DNA of 64,000 nt from Plantago ovata (Eukaryota > Streptophyta > Magnoliopsida > Lamiales > Plantaginaceae), in assembly GCA_028274465.1 (NCBI GenBank), contig CM051458.1:99588855-99652854 (forward strand). The letters are read 5' to 3'. Shown here piece by piece: positions 10,966-23,056 of the stretch. A program made the translations under genes and the position numbers. How positions within the stretch are numbered: position 1 is the first letter of the stretch; every line of letters starts with the position of its first letter. Below the pieces are notes generated by a model. It worked only from the letters and a program-made list of their open reading frames with translations. It was not told where the DNA came from and did no database searches.

Positions 10966-11816
10966 TGTTCCCTAACTTTGCTGCTTGATTTTGATTGTGT
11001 CTATGGAGATGAGTGAGAATGGAGCACACCTACCACCTGTTTGATGTTTTGCCGATATGAGTTTGAAATTTGAATTTGGGGGGAAATCAATTTAAATTTT
11101 TTTTTTATTTGAATTGAATTTTACTTTTTCAGCTGGCCTCCTAAGTTTCTTAAACAAACTTGAGTAATAGAGAATGAGAAGCACATACAGTAGTAGTTTA
11201 AATATGGAAGAGAAGAGGTGATGGTCCGTTCCCGTGGGCCTGCCAGAAAGATGGAAGAAGAGGTGGTGACTGTGAAATTGGGGGAAATGAACGGCAGATG
11301 AATGAACAACTGCAAATATGACCAGTCAAAATAGACGACCTAGAGTATCCAAGGGCAAAAGAAAAACACTCTACAGGGACTAAGCTGTAATTGCACACAC
11401 TTACGGTTTTGGCCTGGGGCTGCCGGACCCGTAATCTTGAAAAGTTTACGATCAAACCCGTTAATTACGGTCCAATTCAGTTTTACGATTTTGGTCCTAT
11501 TGTAATGGTTCGATTATTACAAAAATAAAACTTGAAAGTTGAAACCTTTAGTATGACGGAGATAGATTACTCAAAAGCAAATAACTTTATTCTGCTATTA
11601 CAAACATTATATGATCCTCACTTCATGTTACATGCAATTTAGAATACAAATTAACATAACATCATCACCTAGTGATTACATTATTTTATTGGAAACCAAA
11701 CAATGAAATGGAAATGGTGATGATCATTTCGGTTCCCAAACAAATATACTTGAAGTTGTACTCTTTATTCGAACATATATCTCTTATTAATATCACATCT
11801 TGCAGTCTTCTCAATC
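10966..11816. other. NUF2 5' flank and cupin A 3' flank
   Basis: No gene is seen. The part next to 10966 should hold the NUF2 leader and promoter, and the part before 11816 the 3' UTR of the cupin gene. No convincing TATA box was identified for NUF2, which is not unusual for cell-cycle genes. Confidence 0.4.
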
Positions 11817-14800
11817 TCACGCATTAGGATTGAGAATCTTCACAATTTGAGAGTCCACATTCAATGCAGCTTGTAGCACTGGAGAAGGCATAGCTTTCCA
11901 AACAGAACGATCCCCACTGAATAATTGAACGATGGGCCTGTAAAACATACGAGTTGTGGTCACATTGAATGATTAGGTTTGCAGGTAGAATATATTGTAA
12001 AATCAATTTTATACTTTAACAATGTGTAAAGACGGTTTCAGTTGCTTATATGACCCAACAAAACCAGTCTTACACTTGTCAAGTGTAAAAACAATTTATC
12101 TCAAAACTTTATATCAGTCCCAAATGTTAATATAAAGGCATCATATCGTCTAAGATGAGATGAACGCGCACATACCTTGATGATGTTGAGACTGAAAAAA
12201 GCTCCAATCCATGTTCATCTACTATAAGTGATGCAATGAAGAACTTAGGCACAACAAACAACTGGCCTTGTTCCATTGTGGCATCCAACACTAGCTGGCC
12301 ATTCAGACCAACCATTTCCACTTTACCACTGCCTCTGACCACATAAACCATTTCATAAGATCCATCTTTGCTACAATAAGGGCCCAGTACAGAATTTGGC
12401 TCAAGTTTCACATATTTAACACTCATCCCAAGTTTGTCGAGTAGAGGGAAGTTCTCCCCTGTCGCGTTACCTTCAACAGCAAACACGTATTCTTTTGTTT
12501 TGTCATCAGACTTAGTAGGTATGTGTATGTTGTCATCAAGCTTAAGAACTAGTGCAGCTGTCTGGCTCTTAGCGAGGATTTGCGCTTTTTCTATGTTAAC
12601 TTGATAGATTTTGCTGATGAATTCGGATGAGAAACCTGCCAAGAACCCTAGGGCTCCTGTGAGGAAAAAATAGTTGAATATCCCCGGAGTGTACGAAGTG
12701 CTTGTCACGCCTAAGAATACTATGGTCATATCGGAATCTCCACCGTTGAACCACCACGAAGTTGTTCCCATAAGTACTGGTATAGCATATCCGCTGTTGA
12801 CGATAACAACTTTTTCTTCTATACCATTTGGTGATATCACACCAATTGTACATGTACCTATGTGGAATATCGACACAAAATGACACAATCAACATTTATA
12901 AGTCATAATGTACATTGTGTCGTCAAAGGCTCAAAGCTATGCTTGTATACATGTAAAAGAAAAGGTTCACTTATTTGTACATGGAGTACTCTAATTAGCA
13001 ACAAATCAAAATAGCACTTGGTGGTCATGGTGGTATATGTTTATTGGCATGAAAAAGAAATATGATGTATAGTACTGTCCTCCTTTGCAATTAATTAAAA
13101 CATGATCCTGCATTTGACAATTTACATGAATAAAAACAAGAAATAGAGTACAGAGATAGCAACATGCCAACAGCTTTGGTTTTCCACGTGTCATCTATCT
13201 GACGGCCAGAACATGTGATACAAGTAGAACACACATTTAGAAGAGGCCTCCGAGCCCTACGATTGAAAGTTTGGAACCAAACGGATATTTAGGATCGGAT
13301 TCGGATAAGTCTAAAAATTATTTCAGAATTAGACCGGGTTGGAAGATGTTCGGAATTTGGATTTTGATCGGATCAGAAACTTATTCGGTTCGGATAATAA
13401 AAAATTTTGTCATTTGGATCGGGTCCGTTCAGATCAGTTGAATTCGGATCGGAACATTTGGATTCAACGATAATTGAATATTTAAACGCAAAATTACTCT
13501 TATAATAATGAATATTTATAAGTTATTACAACTTCAAAATTAGAATTATTATAAGTTAGTTATAGATGAAAATCCTTACAAATTTAATTCGACTGAGTTT
13601 GGGTCAGGTTTAATTTGGAGGATTTCGGATCGGTTGAGTTCGTATCAAATTGATTAGTGTTGATTTCGGATTGGATATATTCAAATCGAATTTCATGTCA
13701 AAGTTCGAATAGTTAACTAAAATATTTTGGGTAAGACTTTCAATTACGGATCGAATCAGATCCGATTTTTTGAATTCTGATATATTTTGCAAAGTCTATT
13801 TGGAACCCCCAAGTCCCAACCGAACCCAAGGATCATTTTGAAATATACAATACTTCTGAGCTGGTGAATGGTGATATACTGAAATTTCCATGTCAGTACT
13901 AGCGACTTTAGCACAAAGTGGTACCGTACAATTCTGCTGCTATACATTTTTTTGTTTTTGTTGTAAACTTGTAATCAATCATCGTTTTACATGCCAAACT
14001 TGTTCCTTTCAAATAAATAGTGCAACACAAATTGTCAAATCTATAAGCGGACAATAAATTAAACTCAATGAACTGTCGAAGTTTTATAAATTGCGTCGGA
14101 CATTCTTAACCATATTGAGTTAAGTGTCCCACTTGTGTACTCTAGTTGTATCCAATTTTAATAATTTATTATAACAATGATGACAATTTATATAACTTTT
14201 TAAGCTTAGTAGGTAGAACCGTAGAACACATAATCAACATAAAGTATAATTTGTATAATATTCATATCTATCAAAAACCACCTCACTTTCATATTACACA
14301 TAATATACATATAAATAATAACCCTAACATGAAGTACCTATATAAAGTTTTGATATAATAAACTCAACATGAAATAGGTATACAAAGTTTTTAGTCTCTT
14401 TTTTTTTTTTTTTCTTAATATTGTATTAATTTCAAAAAATTAATATGTGGAGTCTCCGCATGAATGTGAGGCTAAATCTACATAAAGTTCTACTAATAAA
14501 TTCTCTAAATCTAAACTGAACAAGTTAAGGTTGGGTTCGACCTTCTTCATTTTTTATTTTTTTTAAGAACAAATATTCCTTAAATACCTTCTTCATCAAA
14601 CACTACTTTTAAATTTTAATTCATGATCAAAATGCATCATCATCACATAAAGGTAATTTCATTGGACTTAATTGATTGCACCTACGTAACGTACGTACGT
14701 ACCTTGAGTGACATAGCCAATTTTAGAGGAGTCGGCGTAGTGAGGCAGAGCAAAGCCACGAGGCTGCAGCGTGAGTATTCCGGCGCCCAGCTTCGCCTCC

Positions 14801-14901
14801 ACAAGCACCGGAGACTTAGCCCCCGTCCAAGCGCGATAACTGCCACCTTCTGCATCCACAATTGTTGCATCAGCTACTTGAGGAGACAAATCCGACTCCA
14901 T
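11817..14901 (-). CDS. 11S-globulin/glutelin type-D-like bicupin protein (copy A), 3 exons
   Basis: Exons 14703-14901, 12176-12857 and 11817-11937 join in phase to 333 codons plus stop. The product is a two-domain cupin resembling Arabidopsis At1g07750/At2g28680 (glutelin type-D 1-like), somewhat shorter than those. The N-terminal cupin is marked by ALPHYADSSKIGYVTQG, the central block by SWWFNGGDSDMTIVFLG, and the C-terminal cupin by YVVRGSGKVEMVG and QGQLFVVPKFF. The canonical HxH...E metal-binding set of germins is not seen, as in storage-globulin cupins, so an enzymatic role is doubtful; the biological role of this subfamily is poorly known. No signal peptide is evident. Exon 3 gives the conserved tail VWKAMPSPVLQAALNV. 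Intron 1 is long (about 1.85 kb) and filled with repeats. The gene is paralogous and parallel to copy B at 21791-23056. Confidence 0.88.
13260..13800. repeat. Degenerate GGATCGG/TTCGGAT-rich block inside cupin A intron 1
   Basis: Roughly 540 bases contain many imperfect copies of GGATCGG, TTCGGAT and TCGGTT with AT-rich spacers. It has no coding capacity and looks like a decayed repeat of unknown class. Confidence 0.5.
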
Positions 14902-14949
14902 CGATCTCGCAAAGATATCTAACCTTAGTCTTCTCGGAAAAATTGAAAG

Positions 14950-15135
14950 AAAGTTTGCAGTAGTATTTGCCTACTAATGAGTCTCTATTTATAGAAGGAA
15001 ACGTGACGTTTTTGGATAGCTATACATATATAGCACGTGAAAATATATAGTTATACAAAGTTTGCAGTAGTATTTGCCTAATAAATAAGCTCCCTAATGA
15101 GTCTCTATTTATAAAAGGAAACGTGACGTTTTTGG
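14950..15135 (-). repeat. Tandemly duplicated core promoter of cupin A
   Basis: Positions 14950-15015 recur at 15057-15135. Both copies carry AAAGTTTGCAGTAGTATTTG, TAATGAGTCTCTATTTATA and AAACGTGACGTTTTTGG in the same order. Each therefore has its own TATA box (14986-14993 and 15106-15113) and its own ACGTGACG (TGACG/ACGT-type bZIP site). The distal copy has a 13-base expansion between the first two blocks. Confidence 0.85.
14986..14993 (-). promoter_or_regulatory. TATA box of cupin A (proximal copy)
   Basis: On the minus strand this reads TATAAATA, 85 bases upstream of the ATG at 14901. The sequence around it is repeated farther upstream (see the promoter duplication). Confidence 0.75.
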
Positions 15136-15914
15136 TGAAGAGTGAAGACGACTTGTCAAATTGACAAATTGCACACGGAAAAAAAAATACTTGAGAAGAA
15201 ATAGATAGATGTATGTTTTGTGAATTGTTAAAAGTTTGGTAAATGTCATCCTAATCTACTATACTCCTATATATTAAAGAAAAGTTGCTAAACTCTTCCA
15301 CATTTATCTTCATAAGTGTTCACACCATGTGGAATAAAAGTAATTTTAGGCTTTGGCCGTAATAAAAGTATAAAACAATGTTAAACCACTTTAGGTGTTG
15401 TTCTTGTTGTCTTTGTAGTGGTTCCGAGCATTTCTTATGCTCGTTTTGTTTTAATTAATAATAAAAAAAATTCCGTTTAAAAAAAAAAAAACAACACATA
15501 GCAAATTAATAGTAGCATTTAGTAGTAGTAGTAGTATTCAGCTATTGGCGTTATTTTATCAACACGAAATTCCGTTTCGTATCTCATGCTGGATGAATGT
15601 ATGAAATTTCAAATACATGATGAGCTCCTGACGAAATGGATCTTCATCGAAAAGTTCTAAAGGTAAAACTGGCATTCGGTGTCAATGCAGAGAACAATTA
15701 ATTTGTGATCGAGATTTCGCTAGACCTCAACTTTGTTGCTCGGTCTCAATAGTATTCAGAAAATATATCTAATGGATGTTTCAGTGACACAGAGAATGCA
15801 TTAAAAAAAAAAACTGATACGCATCTGACTACTTTACCCATTAACAAAATGATAAAATAATTAAAATCAAACAGAAAAAGAACAGAAACAGGTGTGAAGG
15901 TCCCAAGAACACAC
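15136..15914. other. Non-genic spacer, possible Helitron 5' region
   Basis: No gene is seen. Around 15262 the sequence TACTCCTATATATTAAAG resembles the 5' starts of plant Helitrons, but without a matched end this is weak. Confidence 0.3.
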
Positions 15915-16415
15915 AACTGGGAACCTCCACCGCCTGATTTTCTTTGACTAAATATTGATGGTACCTGTCTGATTGATAAAAGAATAACAGGGGCCGAATG
16001 TATTATACGAAATCACCAAGGCAAATTCATACGGGACAGTGCTACATTTCTTGAAAATGTCGATAGCATTACATCATAATTTTATGCTTTAAAATTAGGC
16101 CTTGAATTATATATACCTCTTTGTATTAAAAAGCTGATCATACAAATGGATTCTCAAGTATTAGTATCTTGTGTAAATAGACAGGAACCAGCTTCAATGG
16201 CTCAACAAACTTTAATGGATGATGTACGAGATCCATGCAGACAAATGGATGAAGTGCAACTAAAGTTTGTATATAGGAAAGCAAATGGAGCGGCAGACCA
16301 AATTGCGAGAGAAGCAAGTGAAATAACTTTTGGGAAGTCTAGACGTAGTAATAATAATTTACATTTTATTTGGGATGATTGCCCTGCGTGGTTGGAAAAA
16401 TGCTATTTTATTTGA
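15915..16415 (+). pseudogene. LINE RNase H (RVT_3) fragment with two in-frame stops
   Basis: One frame reads an RNase H-like core: LNIDGTCL (first catalytic Asp strand), GAECIIRNHQGKFI, FYALKLGLEL, MDSQVLVSCVNRQ (Asp region), and the C-terminal FVYRKANGAADQIAREA. It is interrupted by TGA at 15945 and TAA at 16077. This is the C-terminal domain of plant L1-type non-LTR retrotransposons. It is a dead 5'-truncated remnant with no reverse transcriptase part nearby. Confidence 0.75.
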
Positions 16416-16460
16416 TGTTAGACATTTTGTTCGGCATGTAACCTAATTTGTGTTATATAA

Positions 16461-16597
16461 GGCTTTGTTCTCTTCGTCTGAAAAAGTCTGAACTGAACTG
16501 ATCTGAACTGAACTGAACTGGTCTGAACTCTGAACTGAACTGAACTGAATTTGTTTTTATCAATTTTCAGATAAAAAGAACAGAGCTAAAGCTAAGT
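16461..16597. mobile_element. Small MITE-like element with (CTGAA)n core
   Basis: The ends are GGCTTTGTTCTCTTCGTCTGAA and, inverted, an imperfect match (ATAAAAAGAACAGAGC). The interior is an array of CTGAA/CTGAACTGAA pentamers. A relative with the same ends lies at 24043-24215, and partial copies near 41790, 42080, 59490 and 62460. Both better copies are flanked by TAAG-like bases. Confidence 0.55.
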
Positions 16598-17662
16598 ATT
16601 TTTTTTTTTTAACAAAAAAGAAAAACCTTAACAAACGCGATTATATTAACAAAACAGTATGGCATATCCGTTCCGAAAGATTTTTCAGATCTCATATTTG
16701 ACCTTTGATGTTTTTTTTTTAATTCTATATGGAACTAACTTGTAGCTGCTCAAGTTGAAGTTTTTTAATTCCAAATTATTGTAATACCTAACTATTTATA
16801 ATCTGATTCATACTTGTATCCGTTTCTTTGGCATATGTCTACACAAGATAAAATAGATCGATAAACATAAGAATTATTCATGAGAACATTTGTATTTTTA
16901 TAAATAAATATTACATTGTAATAATTATATAGAAATTTAACTTAATAACATGTAGTACTCATATAAAAGGATATATTTTTATATTAAATATAAATGGTCT
17001 TTTTTGTGTTACTTCTAATATATATCTGGTTAATTAGATGACCCTGTGAATTGCTATTCGAGTATCTACATTCACAAATATTTTCTCCGTTCCATCTAAA
17101 GATTCATGTTTTTTCATATTGTGTGACCCCTTAGAAGCTTTACATCAAAAAAAAAAGAAAATATTAGTTAGAAAGAGGGCTTATTTGACAATAAACTATG
17201 GTCACCTAAAGATTAAGTTGTTTTATATTGATAGAAAATATAATTTTGTCATGCATCTAAAATAATTGGCTTCTACTGACAAAATTTGTTTATTATCATT
17301 CAAAACAGATTTATTTTACAAAAGTTATATATTATCACTGAAAATTAATTTAATTAAGATGATAAAAAATTTAATATCACCTCAAAATAACTTGTGATGA
17401 TAAATTACCCTATTGTCACTTTAAACACTTTTTTCAGTGTAACCAATACTCCCACCATACAATTATATTTTCAATTTTACCACTTCACTCACCATTTTTA
17501 TTCATTATTTACTACTACAATAATACATCTCACTCATTATACTTTTATCATTCTTCTTTATTCTAATAATACTCCCACTCACAATAATTTTTTTACTCAA
17601 ATAACACTTCACTTATACCTATTTCTCTTAAAAATTATGCCCATTCAAGAAATGAGAACATT

Positions 17663-18991
17663 CAAATAAAATGGAGGAATTTTCGTCATCTATAAACCCA
17701 AAAAATCATTAATTAGGACACCAATTGAAAAAGTTTGACGTTGAAGTCCACTCATAACCAACCATATTTATCTTCGTAAAAAGAACAAAAACCATATTTA
17801 TGGTGCAACTTTTACAATCGGTCCGGTCCATTTAAACTAGTACACGATGAAAGTTCCCTTGGCCTATCTAGAGCACCGTTTATTAGTTGTTAGTGGCGTA
17901 ACCACAACGACACCCTCTAATACAAGATGTGGGGTTCACACATGGAGTCCACCATCTCTATTAGAGGGTATCGCGGTAGTTACCCCCTAGCATCTAAAAA
18001 ATACGCGAGCTGCGGCCAAGTGAGCAGGTAATAAGCTAGTTCATCTATGTTAACACGTTGGTGGATGTGTAGGTTGGGATGATATGGTCATTTTTGAATT
18101 AACAAAACTAATAGATTAACTTAAATATGAAAAGGCTCATCTCTAAACTAGATACAAACATAACGACCATCGTGCCTGAAATAAATATTTCAGGCATGTT
18201 ACTTATGTTGTATTCCCTCCCTTTATTTGTAAGGTTCACTATTTTCATAATAATTTTGTCGACATATAATTTGAGTACAATATGAATTCAAATAAAATCT
18301 AAAAAAATCAAATAAAATGGAGGAATTTTCGTCATCTATAAACCCAAAAAATCATTAATTAGGACACCAATTGAAAAAGTTTGACGTTTAAGCCCACTCA
18401 TAACCAACCATATTTATCTTCGTAAAAAGAAAAAAGAAAAAAACATATTTATGGTGCAACATTTACAAACGGTCCATTCAAACTAGTATGGTGAAAGTTC
18501 CCATGAAAGTGATCCCTTGCCCTACCGTTTATTAGCTATTAGGGGCATAACCACATCGACACACTCTAATACAGGATGTGGGGTTCACACATAGAGCCCA
18601 TCATCTCTATTAGAGGGTATCGCGGTAGTCCCCCCCCATCTAAAAAAGGCTCGAGCACCAGCCAAGTGAGCAGGTAATAAGCTAGTTCATCTATGTTAAC
18701 ACGTTGGTGGACTTGTAGGTTGGGATGATATGCTCATTTCTGAATTAACAAAACTAATAGATTAATTTAAATATGAAAAGTCTCATCTCTAAACTAGATA
18801 CAAACATACCGATTACCATCGTGCCTTAAATAAATATTTCAGGTATTGAAATAAATATTTCAGGCATGTTACTTATGTTATATTCCCCCCTTTATTTGTA
18901 AAGTTCACTATTTATATAATCATTTCGTTAATTATTTTGTCGAGATATTTGAGTACAAATATGAATTCAAATAAAATTTAAAAAATTCAAT
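17663..18991. repeat. Tandem direct duplication of a ~650-bp block (X1, X2)
   Basis: Copy X1 (17663-18308) and copy X2 (18309-about 18991) start with the same CAAATAAAATGGAGGAATTT and run collinearly. They include AAGCTAGTTCATCTATGTTA and the ATATTTCAGGCATGTTAC region. They differ by scattered substitutions and small indels. No coding capacity is seen. Confidence 0.85.
17908..17973. repeat. Fold-back inverted repeat inside X1
   Basis: CGACACCCTCTAATAC (17908-17923) is nearly complementary to CTATTAGAGGGTATCG (17958-17973), and the similarity continues about ten bases outward (GTAACC/GTTAC). The same structure recurs in X2 at about 18553-18622. Confidence 0.7.
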
Positions 18992-19098
18992 AAATTAGGA
19001 ACCTTCCAACTTCTTGTGTATTTTGCGTGCAGAGTTTTTCACCAAACTTATTTCAACTTTCAATCCTTATACACAATATGAACCGCATTAAATTAAAG

Positions 19099-21004
19099 TA
19101 ATATAATAAGCCTGTTGATTCAATCAATTGATTGACCTACCAATCAATTTTAATCCGTTGATCTTGCTTATCCAATTTTAATCTGGTGCGTACATGTGTC
19201 ATTAGTTAATTAAAAGATGTATGGTTCGAATCCTGTTGGCGTGATTTTTCTCCATTATTTTTATTATTATTTTTATTGAAGGTGTTTGGTTCGAATATTG
19301 TTGGCGTGATTTTCTCTATTATTTGTATCATTATTTTAGTTGAAGGTGTTGGGTTCGAATCTTATTGACGTAATTTTTTTCTTTTTATTTATTCTCTTCT
19401 TATATTTTTATTTTTTAACATAAAGTTGTATGACGTATTATACTTAATTTTAAAATATAACCATGATATGTTCTTATAAAAAAAAGACATACTTCCTCCA
19501 TCCAATAATAAATGTAACACTTGATTTTGTTGACTTTTTCGATGATCATTTTGACCTTAAATTATTCTTAAATCATACGGTAAAAATAACTAAAACATCA
19601 TATTATGAAACTAGAATGTTTATATGAAGCACTTGACAATATATTCAACTGATGAACAATACCAATTAACATGCGAAAAGATGCATTGCAGATTTTGAAG
19701 TTGAATGTTTCCAAAGTTTAGAGATGTATCCGATGGTACGTTCTTAACTCATCGGAAGAATACTTTTGTATGTCTAATATAGTTCAATTCAAAACTATTA
19801 ATGGCATAACTACAAAAATTATATACATTTATAGCACACAATTTATATTAAGTTTAATTACTCAATTAGTTATTTTTTATTACGTTTGAAGTCATTATGT
19901 GAAAATTATATATTCACTCCATTTATTTCAATATATTATTTAATAAAACAATAATGTTTTACAAGATTATGCTTCATACGCGTAGCGTGTGACGCGGTTC
20001 CTAGTATAATATATATTAGCCTCTAATAATAATGGAATAAGGAGAGATTGTAGCTCAGTATCTCAATTCCTAGTTTTTCTCCAATTTAACAATTTTTTCC
20101 CCTTTATTTAAAAAAAAAAAAATTACATATATAACTAATAATATAATAAGTCGGTTGATTTACCCAACTGATTAACCTACCAATCAATTTTAATCTGTTG
20201 ATCTTGCTTATCCAATTTCAATCTGGTGGGTACATGTGTCATTAGTTAATTAAAAGATGTAGGGTTCAAATCCTGTTGGCGTGATTTTTCTCCATTATTT
20301 TTATTGAAGGTGTTTGGTTCGCATCTTGTTGGCGTGATTTTTCTCTATTATTTGTATCATTATTTTAGTTGAAGGTGTTGGGTTCGAATCTTTTTATTGA
20401 TGTAATTGCTTCTTTTTTTTTTTATCTATTCTCTTCTTAAATTTTTATTTTTTAACATAAAGTTGTATGACGTATTATACTTAATTATAAAAATAACCAT
20501 GATAATATGATATGTTCTTATAAAAAAAGACATACTTCCTCCGTCCAATAATAAATGTAATACTTGATTTTATTGACTTTTTTATGGTTATTTTGACCTT
20601 AAATTATTCTTAAATTATACGATAAAAATAACTAAAAATATCATATTATGAAACTAGAATGTTTATATGAAGCACTTGACAATATATTCAACTGATGAAG
20701 AATACCAATTAACATGCGAAAAAGATGCATTGTAGATTTCGAAGTTGAATGTTTCCAAAATCTAGAGATGTATCTGATGGTTCTTAACTCATCGGAAGAA
20801 TACTTTTCGTATGTCTAATATAGTTCAATTCAAAACTATTAATTGCATAACTACAAACTATGTACATTTATAGCACACCATTTATATTTAGTTTAATTAT
20901 GTGAAGATTATATATTCACTTCATTTATTTCAATATATTATTTAATAAAACTATAATGTTTTACAAGATTACGCTTCACACCGCGTCAGTGACGCGGTTG
21001 CTAG
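19099..21004. mobile_element. Duplicated ~0.9-kb Helitron-like unit (Y1, Y2)
   Basis: Y1 (19099-20004) and Y2 (20139-21004) are collinear direct repeats. Both end in a GC-rich hairpin followed a few bases later by CTAG, the Helitron-type 3' end. In Y2 the hairpin is perfect: CCGCGTC, 3-base loop, GACGCGG (20981-20997), then CTAG at 21001. In Y1 it is CGCGT/ACGCG (19979-19996), then CTAG at 20001. Each copy also contains the left half of a Stowaway MITE and a short array of GGTTCGAAT-containing units of about 65 bases. No Rep/helicase is encoded, so these are non-autonomous. Confidence 0.6.
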
Positions 21005-21020
21005 GATAACTATATACTGT

Positions 21021-21165
21021 AAGTGTTAAAAACAATCACCCATTACAAATAGGTATGTTTCTCATATAGTATTATAAATAGGTCCAGAAAAATTACATAT
21101 AAGTGTTAAAAACAATCACCCATTACAAATAGGTATTTTTCTCATACAATTATTGTAAATAGGTC
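21021..21165. repeat. 80-bp tandem repeat, two copies
   Basis: AAGTGTTAAAAACAATCACC begins at 21021 and again at 21101, each followed by CATTACAAATAGGTAT and a TAAATAGGTCCA tail. Confidence 0.85.
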
Positions 21166-21419
21166 CACATCTCTAACAGTATTACACGGAGTATTACGCT
21201 AATTTCAAAGCTCTTCACATTCGAAATAGATAAAATATAAAAAAGTTATAGCATATGGTTTTGTACAATACTTGCTCAAAAATAACTCTTTAATAACTTA
21301 ATTAATTATGATTACATTACAATTAAAATATTGTAAATATTATAAATGTATGGGTATATTACCCTATCTATGCAAACAAAGACCGAGTGAATATTAACAA
21401 ATAAATTATAACAAGGAGA

Positions 21420-21450
21420 ACGCTTCGCACTCGTGCGATGCAAATCCTAG
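21420..21450 (+). mobile_element. Third Helitron-like 3' terminus
   Basis: The hairpin TCGCA-CTCG-TGCGA (21425-21438) is followed by TGCAAATC and CTAG at 21447-21450, then T, matching the usual insertion in an AT dinucleotide. The sequence differs from the ends of Y1/Y2, so it belongs to another family. Confidence 0.5.
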
Positions 21451-21790
21451 TATAAATACTATATAAATAAATTTGCAAGCAAACCATAACAAATTATTAC
21501 ATCTCACTCTTTGACTAAACCACAAACATAGCAAATTATTACATTTAACGAATCCACAAGCTGAACACTCTGGAAGGAGAAACTAAAACATACTTCATGG
21601 TTTATAAGATATTAAGGGATTAACCGGACCATCCATTATATATGTGAACGGCCATCAAGGGTTACCCCAAACATCTTAAAATCCAACAAACTAATTGATC
21701 CAGATCGAGGCTAAGGATCAACGTTATTCAAAACTGCAATATGCAATAAGAGAAATGTATGATGCGTTCATCTGCATTAGTGTTCAACTT

Positions 21791-23056
21791 TTACTCCAGA
21801 ACCTTTGCATCTTTCTCGCTCACGTGCAGCGCTGCTTGTAGGACGACCGAAGGCAAAGCTTTCCAAGCTGACAGAATGCCACTGAAACGCTGAATAACCG
21901 GCCTGTAATAACCGAAACCAAAAACACGGTCAAATGATCAGTTACACATATCGTTTCGAGTTGCAAACACTTATAATTATTCGCTTACGTACGTACGTAC
22001 CTAGGGGATGTTATGACTGAGTAGAGCTCCATTCCCTTGTCATCAGCTATGTATGCTGCAATGAAGAACTTAGGCACAACAACCAACTGACCTTGCTCCA
22101 ATTTTGCAATCAACACTTTCTGTCCTTGGAGACCAACTATTTCAACATTACCACTGCCCTTCACAACATAAACCAATTGATAAGCCCCATCTGCAGTATA
22201 AAATGGGCCTGACACAGAATTGGGCTTGAGTTCAATAAACTCAGCACTCAGCCCAATTTCTTGTAGGGATGGATAATCCTCACCGGTCACTCTTGCATTA
22301 AGTGCAAAAACATAGTTATCTCTGTCGACATCTGATTTATCAGGCATTTTTATGGAATCATCAACCTTGATAATCAATGCATTGGTTTCGCTATTTGCTA
22401 GAGTTTGGGATTCCGCCTCATCAATTTGGTAGGTTTTACTTATAAATTCGGAAGAGAAACTTTTTAGGAGGCCTAGAGCTCCGGCCAGGAAGTAGTAATC
22501 AAACAACCCGGGAGTGTGAGAGTGCTTGGTTTCGCCTAGGAACACGATGGACATATCGGTATCTCCACCATTGAACCACCACGAGATAGACCCCATGGGC
22601 ACGGGTATGGCATCTCCCTTGTTGATGATCAAGACTTTCTCTTTGGCACAGTTTGGTATTATCCATCCAACTGTGCATGTACCTATTAAAGAGGGTTTAG
22701 AACAGTTATATACTTTTCGGTAAATAATTTTTATAATATTATTTTTTCGATATATGAAGTAAAATTGATTGATTTCTAGTCAGATATGCATAATAAAAAC
22801 TAAATAAAACAAAATGGAAAGTTTGCCCTAGACGAAGTAAGTAGTATGCATGGATATAAATACCTTGAATGACATAACCGATCTTAGAGCAATCGGCGTA
22901 GTGGGGCAGAGCAAGGCTGCGAGGCTGCAGTGTGAGTTGCCCTGCTCCGAGCTTTGCCTGCACAAGCTCCGGGCACTTAGCACCGGTCCATGCGTAGTAG
23001 CCACCGCCTTCTCCTTCAAACAGGGTGGTGTCATGTACTTGGGGAGATAACTCCAT
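21791..23056 (-). CDS. 11S-globulin/glutelin type-D-like bicupin protein (copy B), 3 exons
   Basis: Exons 22864-23056, 22001-22682 and 21791-21902 join in phase to 328 codons plus stop. The domain order matches copy A: N-terminal cupin (ALPHYADCSKIGYVIQG), central SWWFNGGDTDMSIVFLGE, C-terminal cupin (YVVKGSGNVEIVGLQG, QGQLVVVPKFF) and the tail WKALPSVVLQAALHV. Exon 2 is 682 nt in both copies and the intron phases are the same, so the pair arose by tandem duplication. Intron 1 is about 180 bases here against 1.85 kb in A. As in A, germin-type metal ligands and a signal peptide are not seen. The intron 2 donor lies in an ACGT tetranucleotide run. The frame is intact, so the gene is probably functional; its role is unknown beyond membership of the storage-globulin-like cupins. 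Confidence 0.88.

Noticed and set aside
14146-14358. AT-rich plus-strand open frame within cupin A intron 1
   Set aside because: Its composition (Ile/Asn/Tyr) is that expected of AT-rich non-coding DNA, and it overlaps no conserved feature.
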